A DNA stretch of 54,431 nt from Bacteroidales bacterium (GTDB lineage Bacteria; Bacteroidota; Bacteroidia; Bacteroidales; UBA932). Under the pieces are notes generated by a model, which saw only the letters and a program-made list of their open reading frames with translations, did no database searches and had not been told where the DNA came from. Made by a program: the position numbers and the translations under genes. Shown one piece after another: positions 49,875-54,431 of this stretch (within the stretch, counting starts at the first letter, position 1; each line of letters starts with the position of its first letter). The stretch lies in assembly GCA_017479265.1 (NCBI GenBank), contig JAFVCK010000005.1:1-54431 (forward strand), in the 5' to 3' direction.

Positions 49875-50477
49875 TTACGCTTGATTGTCAAGGTCTTTCG
49901 TTATTCTCGGGTCCCTGCGGCGATTGAAATTGTTCATGGTGAGGTCAGGCCCGGCCGTGACGAAGGATTTTACGCCTTCTATTACGTCGGAACATAGCGA
50001 AGGCATCATCTCCTTCTGCTCGGGGGAAAGTGCGCCGAGTACGAAATCTATCTGTCCTCCGTGGCTGAAATCATTGCCTATGCCCATCCTGATGCGGCTC
50101 CACTGGTCGGTGCCGAGGGCCTTGATTATGTCCTTGAGGCCGTTGTGACCGCCGTCACTGCCTCTTTTGCGCATGCGCAGGGTTCCGAAGGGGAGGTTCA
50201 GGTCGTCGCAGATGACAAGCAGGTTCTCCGTCGGTATGTTCTTTTTCTCCATCCAGTACCTCACGGCGGCTCCGCTGAGGTTCATGTACGTGGAAGGCTT
50301 GAGCAGGGTGATCTTCCTGCCCTTGAATGACACTTCGGCTACGGCACCGTATCGCTGGGTGCTGAAAACGACGTCGGATGCCTGCGACCAGGCATCCAAC
50401 ACCATAAATCCCATATTGTGCCGGGTTTCGGCGTACTCGGCGCCGATGTTGCCCAGCCCGACTACGAGATAGTTCAT
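49875..50477 (-). CDS. pth: peptidyl-tRNA hydrolase
   Basis: Cytoplasmic enzyme recycling tRNA from stalled peptidyl-tRNA. ATG at 50477 (MNYLVVGLGNIGAEYAETRH) is used; the frame upstream to 50612 overlaps rplY. The 200 residues include the catalytic His of ETRHNMGF (about 19-26) and the conserved LLVICDDLNLPFGTLRMRKRGSD, then GGHNGLKDI. It lies 13 nt after rplY, the frequent rplY-pth pairing. Confidence 0.96.
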   Translation of the reverse strand: MNYLVVGLGNIGAEYAETRHNMGFMVLDAWSQASDVVFSTQRYGAVAEVSFKGRKITLLKPSTYMNLSGAAVRYWMEKKNIPTENLLVICDDLNLPFGTLRMRKRGSDGGHNGLKDIIKALGTDQWSRIRMGIGNDFSHGGQIDFVLGALSPEQKEMMPSLCSDVIEGVKSFVTAGPDLTMNNFNRRRDPRITKDLDNQA

Positions 50478-50490
50478 AGCCGGCTCGTCA

Positions 50491-51066
50491 TTACTCCTCT
50501 GCTGCTGCGGCCGCACTGTTGCGAGTAGCCTTGACAGCACAGATGATAGCGTCTTTCTGAGTGAGGACGGTAACATTGTCGTACTTGAGGTCTCCGGCCT
50601 TGATCTGGGCACCGATTCCCATAGGAGTGATGTCTATGTCAAGCTTGTCGGGGAGGTTCTTCATGAGGGCGCTGACGCGGACTTCGCGGAGGAACTTGAC
50701 GAACTTGCCACCGGCCTGTACGCCGACTGCGTGTCCGAAGATGTTGAGAGGCACATTGATAGCGATGGGCTTCTCTTCATTGACTGCGAGGAAATCCACA
50801 TGGAGGCAGTTGTCCTTTACAGGATGATACTGGAGCTCGTGAACCACTGCGGTGTATTTGTTGCCGTCGTTGAGAACGATGTCGATGATGAATGATTCGG
50901 GAGTATGGGTAATACCCTTCAATTCTTTCTCTTCAACAGTGAAAAGGACGTTCTTGAGTCCGAGTCCATAGAGGTTGCAAGGGACCAAACCCTGCTTGCG
51001 GAAGGCCTTGATGACAGCCTTGTTGCCAGTTTCGCGAATCTGGCCTTTGAGTTCAAAATGTTTCAT
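50491..51066 (-). CDS. rplY: 50S ribosomal protein L25/general stress protein Ctc
   Basis: Large-subunit protein that binds 5S rRNA. The 191 residues comprise the N-terminal L25 domain (about 1-90, ELKGQIRETGNKAVIKAFRKQG) and the C-terminal TL5/CTC domain (about 95-180), ending in an Ala/Glu tail. It has a consensus promoter (51152-51182) and an unusually long leader of about 80 nt with two hairpins (51094-51110 and 51122-51139). Co-transcribed with pth. Confidence 0.95.
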   Translation of the reverse strand: MKHFELKGQIRETGNKAVIKAFRKQGLVPCNLYGLGLKNVLFTVEEKELKGITHTPESFIIDIVLNDGNKYTAVVHELQYHPVKDNCLHVDFLAVNEEKPIAINVPLNIFGHAVGVQAGGKFVKFLREVRVSALMKNLPDKLDIDITPMGIGAQIKAGDLKYDNVTVLTQKDAIICAVKATRNSAAAAAEE

Positions 51067-51093
51067 TTTGTGTTGTTTGAAATGTGTTACTCA

Positions 51094-51139
51094 GTCTGAT
51101 TTTCACAGACCCCATTGCACCAAAGAGGTTGTCCTCTTT
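51094..51139 (-). promoter_or_regulatory. two-hairpin leader of rplY-pth
   Basis: In the minus-strand transcript AAAGAGG-ACAA-CCTCTTT (51122-51139) forms a perfect 7-bp hairpin, and GTCTG/CAGAC with a 7-nt loop (51094-51110) a second one, between the promoter and the rplY start. Ribosomal protein leaders often bind their own product; this could be an L25-responsive leader, which is inference. Confidence 0.45.
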
Positions 51140-51151
51140 ATTTTTGCGGCG

Positions 51152-51182
51152 CAAAGGTAAGCCATTTTTAGTTAATTTCCAA
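51152..51182 (-). promoter_or_regulatory. promoter of rplY-pth
   Basis: The minus strand shows TTG (51180-51182), a 20-bp spacer and TACCTTTG (51152-51159). Confidence 0.6.
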
Positions 51183-51191
51183 TAAATTGCT

Positions 51192-51199
51192 TAAATTTG
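51192..51199 (+). promoter_or_regulatory. -7 box of tyrS-rbfA
   Basis: TAAATTTG lies 21 nt before the tyrS ATG at 51221. No TTG at the standard spacing. Divergent from the rplY promoter. Confidence 0.45.
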
Positions 51200-51220
51200 C
51201 AGACTTTAATTAAGGTAAAG

Positions 51221-52510
51221 ATGATAAATTTTGTTGAAGAGTTGAAATGGAGAGGCATGATTCAGGACATCATGCCCGGAACAGAAGAGAAATTGATGGA
51301 AGGCCCCCAGGCCGCTTACGTAGGCATTGACCCCACGGCCGATTCCCTTCATATAGGGCATCTTGTCAGCGTGATGATTCTCAAGCATTTCCAGAATTGC
51401 GGACATAAACCCTTCGCCCTTGTAGGAGGCGCTACCGGCATGATAGGCGACCCTTCGATGAAGTCGGCAGAAAGGAATCTTCTGGACGAGGAGACCCTCG
51501 CTCATAACGTGGCGGGCATAAAGGCCCAGCTGTCCCGTTTCCTGGATTTCGATTCCGACGCCCCCAACAAGGCCGAACTCGTGAACAACTATGACTGGAT
51601 GAAGGATTATTCATTCATCAATTTCATACGTGACATTGGAAAGCATATCACCGTCAACTACATGATGGCCAAGGATTCCGTGAAGAAGCGCCTTTCCCGC
51701 GACTCCAGCGAGGGCATGTCCTTCACCGAGTTCAGTTACCAGCTCATGCAGGGTTACGATTTCTACTGGCTCTGGAAGAACAAGAACTGTATTCTCCAGC
51801 TTGGCGGCAGCGACCAGTGGGGCAATATAACCACCGGCACCGAACTTATCCGCCGTATGGACGGCGGCGAGGCTTTCGCACTGACCTGCCCTCTTATCCG
51901 CAAGGCCGACGGCACCAAGTTCGGCAAGACCGAGAAAGGCAATATCTGGCTCGACCCCGAGAAGACGTCCCCCTACGAGTTCTACCAGTTCTGGCTGAAC
52001 GTAAGCGACGAAGATGCCGAGCGTTACATAAAGATATTCACCATGCTGGACCGTCAGACCATAGAAAGCCTGATCGAGGAGCACCGTGCCGATCCCGGAC
52101 AGCGCAAGCTGCAGCAGACTCTCGCACGCGAAATTACCGTCATGTGCCACGGCCAGCAGGAGTATGACAAGGCTGTTTCCGCTTCGCGCATGCTTTTCGG
52201 CAATTCTACTTCCGAGGCTCTTCGCCAGCTCGATGAGAAGACCTTCCTGGCCGTTTTCGGAGGCGTGCCTTCCTTCAATCTTGCCTCTTCGGAACTGCCC
52301 TGCGGTCTTCTGGACCTTCTCGCAGTCAAGACGGCCATATTCCCTTCCAAAGGAGAGGCCCGCAAGATGGTACAGGGCGGGGGAGTCAGCCTTAACAAGG
52401 ACAAGGTCGGGGACATTGACCGTCAGGTCGGCCCCGAGGATATCATAGACGGGAAATACATACTCGTCCAGAAGGGTAAGAAGAACTATTTCATAATCAA
52501 CGTACAGTAA
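51221..52510 (+). CDS. tyrS: tyrosyl-tRNA synthetase
   Basis: Class I aminoacyl-tRNA synthetase charging tRNA-Tyr. ATG at 51221 ([20 protein letters not shown]) is used; a TTG at 51197 overlaps the -7 box. The 429 residues carry the HIGH motif in DSLHIGHLV (about 43-51), the tyrosine site GSDQWGNI, the KMSKS equivalent KFGKTEKGN, and a C-terminal S4 domain (about 360-429). Stop and the rbfA start overlap in TAATG. Confidence 0.97.
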   Translation: MINFVEELKWRGMIQDIMPGTEEKLMEGPQAAYVGIDPTADSLHIGHLVSVMILKHFQNCGHKPFALVGGATGMIGDPSMKSAERNLLDEETLAHNVAGIKAQLSRFLDFDSDAPNKAELVNNYDWMKDYSFINFIRDIGKHITVNYMMAKDSVKKRLSRDSSEGMSFTEFSYQLMQGYDFYWLWKNKNCILQLGGSDQWGNITTGTELIRRMDGGEAFALTCPLIRKADGTKFGKTEKGNIWLDPEKTSPYEFYQFWLNVSDEDAERYIKIFTMLDRQTIESLIEEHRADPGQRKLQQTLAREITVMCHGQQEYDKAVSASRMLFGNSTSEALRQLDEKTFLAVFGGVPSFNLASSELPCGLLDLLAVKTAIFPSKGEARKMVQGGGVSLNKDKVGDIDRQVGPEDIIDGKYILVQKGKKNYFIINVQ

Positions 52511-52857
52511 TGGAAGCACCTGCAAGTACAAGACAGCTCAAGGTTGCCCGCGAACTTCAGAAGAGTCTCGCGGAGATTATCCGCAGTAAAGGTATGGCTG
52601 CTTTCGGCGGTGCCATGGTAACGGTAAGCGAGGTGAGAATCAGTCCCGACCTGTCCGTGGCCAAGGTTTTCGTCAGTATCTTCCCTTCGGCCAAGGCCGG
52701 GGAAGTGATGGATTCCCTGCAGGAGAATGTCCGTTCCATACGTGGAGAGCTCGGACACAAGGTCGCCAAGCAGCTCAGGATAGTCCCCGAACTGGTATTC
52801 ATGCTGGATTCCTCCATTGACTATGCCGAGCATATAGACGAACTGCTGAGGAAATGA
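52510..52857 (+). CDS. rbfA: 30S ribosome-binding factor A
   Basis: Cytoplasmic KH-fold protein assisting 16S rRNA 5' end maturation and cold adaptation. The 115 residues show the typical ARELQKSLAEIIRSKG start, the VSEVRISPDLSVAKVFVSIF core and the LRIVPELVFMLDSSIDYAEHID C-terminus. Overlaps tyrS by 1 nt and the following permease gene by 4 nt, so the three are one transcript. Confidence 0.95.
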   Translation: MEAPASTRQLKVARELQKSLAEIIRSKGMAAFGGAMVTVSEVRISPDLSVAKVFVSIFPSAKAGEVMDSLQENVRSIRGELGHKVAKQLRIVPELVFMLDSSIDYAEHIDELLRK

Positions 52858-54065
52858 TACGGTTGCCGCTGTTCATAGCCGGAAGGTATCTTTTCGCCAG
52901 GAAGTCACATAATGTAATAAACCTGATTTCAGCGATAAGCGCTACGGGCATGGCTTTGGGTACGGCGGCCCTTGTCATAATTTTGTCAGTGTATAACGGG
53001 TTCGATGCCATGGTGCGCGACATGCGCGGCAACGTCGAGCCCGATATTCTTGTTTCTCCTTCCAAAGGCAAGGTGTTCGTCCCGGTAGAAGGAGTGCTTG
53101 ATGCCCTGGCCTGCATTGAAGGCGTTTCGACTGTCTGCCCTGTCCTTCAGGATGACATATATGTTGAGTATGAAGGACGTAGCCTCGCTGCCCTCGCCAA
53201 GGGTGTTGACAGCCTTTATGAGGCGACCAGTCCTATTGCTGAACATATTATAGAGGGCAGTTTCTACCTTCATCACGGTGATGTGCCCATGGCTGTGACC
53301 GGTTCCATACTGTCCGCTTCCCTTAGGCTTTCACCCCGCTTCCTGCCTCCTGTCAAACTATGGTATCCTTCTCGGACGAGACAGTTTTCCCCGGCCGCTC
53401 CGGCCGCTTCGATGGAGATGGTAAAGGTCTGGCCCTCAGGTATTTTCGCTGTCAATGACGAGATAGACAAGGACCTTTTGATAATTCCTGTCGAGACTAT
53501 GCGCAAGCTTCAGGGATACAGCGGGGGAGAAGTGTCGGGGATAGAGATACGCCTCGGTCCCGGCAGCGGTCCCAAGGAGACGGCGAGGTGTCTCAAGGCC
53601 GTTTCCGCAGTAATGGGGGATGGCTTCAAGGTGTTGGACAGGCAGCGGCAGAACGTGACGCTCTACAGGATGATGAAGCTTGAGAAGGCGGCCGTTTTCC
53701 TAATAATGCTGTTTGTAATCATTATAATAGCCTTCAATATTTTCGGCAGCCTTTCCATGCTTATCATAGAGAAAAAGGAAGATATAGGGACGCTTCGTTC
53801 CCTTGGCATGGAGGAGACTTCGCTGCGCCGGGTGTTCATATATGAGGGGTGGATGATTTCCCTTTTCGGCATGGCGGTGGGGCTGCTGGCCGGTGTTGCT
53901 GTGGTGCTGTTGCAGCAGCATTTCGGCTTCGTGCGCATGCCCCAGAGCTGGGTGGCCGCGCCCTATCCCGTGAATCTGCAGATTCCGGATTTGCTTGCCG
54001 TCGCCGCCGGTGTGTCCCTTATCGGCTACCTTATCGCCCTGCTTCCCGTCCGACGTCTTACGTGA
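52854..54065 (+). CDS. LolC/LolE-type ABC transporter permease (FtsX-like/MacB periplasmic core)
   Basis: A 403-residue inner-membrane protein with one N-terminal membrane helix (about 22-45), a large periplasmic MacB-like core (about 46-270) and three C-terminal helices of the FtsX/MacB fold (about 275-400). The diagnostic IIEKKEDIGTLRSLGMEETSLRRVF is present. The architecture and the RYLFARKSHNVINLISAISATGM start match LolC/E, which extract lipoproteins for transfer to the outer membrane. This fits the many lipoproteins here. No LolD ATPase is adjacent. It ends 22 nt before a convergent partial gene. Confidence 0.87.
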   Translation: MIRLPLFIAGRYLFARKSHNVINLISAISATGMALGTAALVIILSVYNGFDAMVRDMRGNVEPDILVSPSKGKVFVPVEGVLDALACIEGVSTVCPVLQDDIYVEYEGRSLAALAKGVDSLYEATSPIAEHIIEGSFYLHHGDVPMAVTGSILSASLRLSPRFLPPVKLWYPSRTRQFSPAAPAASMEMVKVWPSGIFAVNDEIDKDLLIIPVETMRKLQGYSGGEVSGIEIRLGPGSGPKETARCLKAVSAVMGDGFKVLDRQRQNVTLYRMMKLEKAAVFLIMLFVIIIIAFNIFGSLSMLIIEKKEDIGTLRSLGMEETSLRRVFIYEGWMISLFGMAVGLLAGVAVVLLQQHFGFVRMPQSWVAAPYPVNLQIPDLLAVAAGVSLIGYLIALLPVRRLT

Positions 54066-54087
54066 ACTTCTCCCGGAGACGCTTAAA

Positions 54088-54431
54088 TTACCAAGTACAT
54101 CCGGCGATGATATCGCGGTCCAACTCATCCAATTTCGGATATTCCAGATATCTGACATCAACGCGCCCTTCCCTGAGCGAAGGAATATCTATACGGAAAG
54201 CCTCCCAGTGAAGAAAATCATATATAACTATGTCGGAACCATGGACTTCGACGGATTTGAATTTATAATCATAAGCATCTTCATTAGGACTGGTCTGCAG
54301 GACTACATCCTCTGCCAGCAGGCTGCCGTCTTTCAAGTCGTATGCTGAAATCACAAGCCTGAAGTCGAACATGGTGAAATAACAATTGAGTTCAAATCTA
54401 AGACCGTACTCCTTGACCCTCAATTTCTTGA
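54088..54431 (-). CDS. partial unknown protein, cut by the right edge
   Basis: The frame is open to the window end, so the start is missing; the visible part is 113 codons plus 2 nt. It is rich in Tyr, Asp and Glu and has alternating strands (FDFRLVISAYDLKDGSLLAED, with SVEVHGSDIVIYDFLHW). That could suit a beta-propeller or lipoprotein end. No family is recognised. A TTG at 54423 could be read as a start, but the coding pattern continues upstream of it. Confidence 0.55.
   Translation of the reverse strand, partial: KKLRVKEYGLRFELNCYFTMFDFRLVISAYDLKDGSLLAEDVVLQTSPNEDAYDYKFKSVEVHGSDIVIYDFLHWEAFRIDIPSLREGRVDVRYLEYPKLDELDRDIIAGCTW

Overview
The window is a gene-dense stretch of a Bacteroidota chromosome, most likely a Bacteroidales. 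The evidence is the family content (TPR/LuxR sensory protein, Hc1-type histone-like protein, sigma-54 and PolA of Bacteroidota type, TonB-linked outer-membrane barrel, many lipoproteins) and the promoters: intergenic gaps repeatedly carry the Bacteroidota -7 box TAnnTTTG, several with a TTG box 19-20 bp upstream. Base composition is moderately GC-rich. No rRNA, CRISPR array or prophage is visible. The only hint of mobile DNA is a helix-turn-helix gene cut by the left edge.

Layout. (1) 1-98: 5' part of a small HTH/transposase-like gene behind a structured leader. (2) 291-15467, minus strand: the complete division and cell-wall (dcw) operon in the order mraZ, rsmH, ftsL-like, ftsI, murE, mraY, murD, ftsW, murG, murC, ftsQ, ftsA, ftsZ. 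Junctions are 1-11 nt gaps or short overlaps; murF and ddl are absent. mraY carries an in-frame TGA. A 10-bp-periodic operator, probably for MraZ, lies upstream of mraZ. (3) 15677-17862, plus: an exported beta-helix protein and a lipoprotein-anchored peptide deformylase. (4) 17865-20317, minus: a TPR/LuxR sensor-regulator split by an in-frame TAG, plus a lipoprotein. (5) 20407-24092, minus: glpK-glpF-cls, then rpmH with its own promoter and terminator. (6) 24449-31368, minus: a seven-gene unit of LEA-like lipoprotein, SPOR protein, rpoN, ABC ATPase, polA, ECF sigma factor and rsmG. (7) 31431-36589: miaB, upp, a GlpT-type antiporter, a HAD phosphatase and radC. (8) 36579-40805: an OadA/PycB-like carboxyltransferase without a biotinyl lysine, tRNA-His, a DUF3737 protein and an ADGF-type adenosine deaminase. 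(9) 40865-49342: a TonB-linked barrel and FecCD permease, exported C1B peptidase plus flavin-reductase lipoprotein, and an M6 metalloprotease plus lipoprotein. (10) 49598-54431: Hc1, pth, rplY, tyrS, rbfA, a LolC/E-type permease and a partial unknown gene.

How the genes fit together. The dcw operon supplies lipid-linked peptidoglycan precursor synthesis and the divisome. Glycerol and glycerol-phosphate handling is represented by glpF, glpK, cls, the GlpT-type antiporter and possibly the HAD phosphatase. Several exported proteins carry folds normally found in the cytoplasm (deformylase, flavin reductase, bleomycin-hydrolase-type peptidase).

No intergenic gap exceeds 300 bases. The largest are 99-290 (hairpin and a possible promoter), 15468-15676 (divergent promoters and operator) and 49343-49597 (promoter, inverted repeat, terminator). 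The strongest unexplained signal is the periodic repeat at 15534-15580. The two nonsense codons (9459-9461 and 19451-19453), and -7 boxes lying 4-8 nt from start codons, also merit checking.
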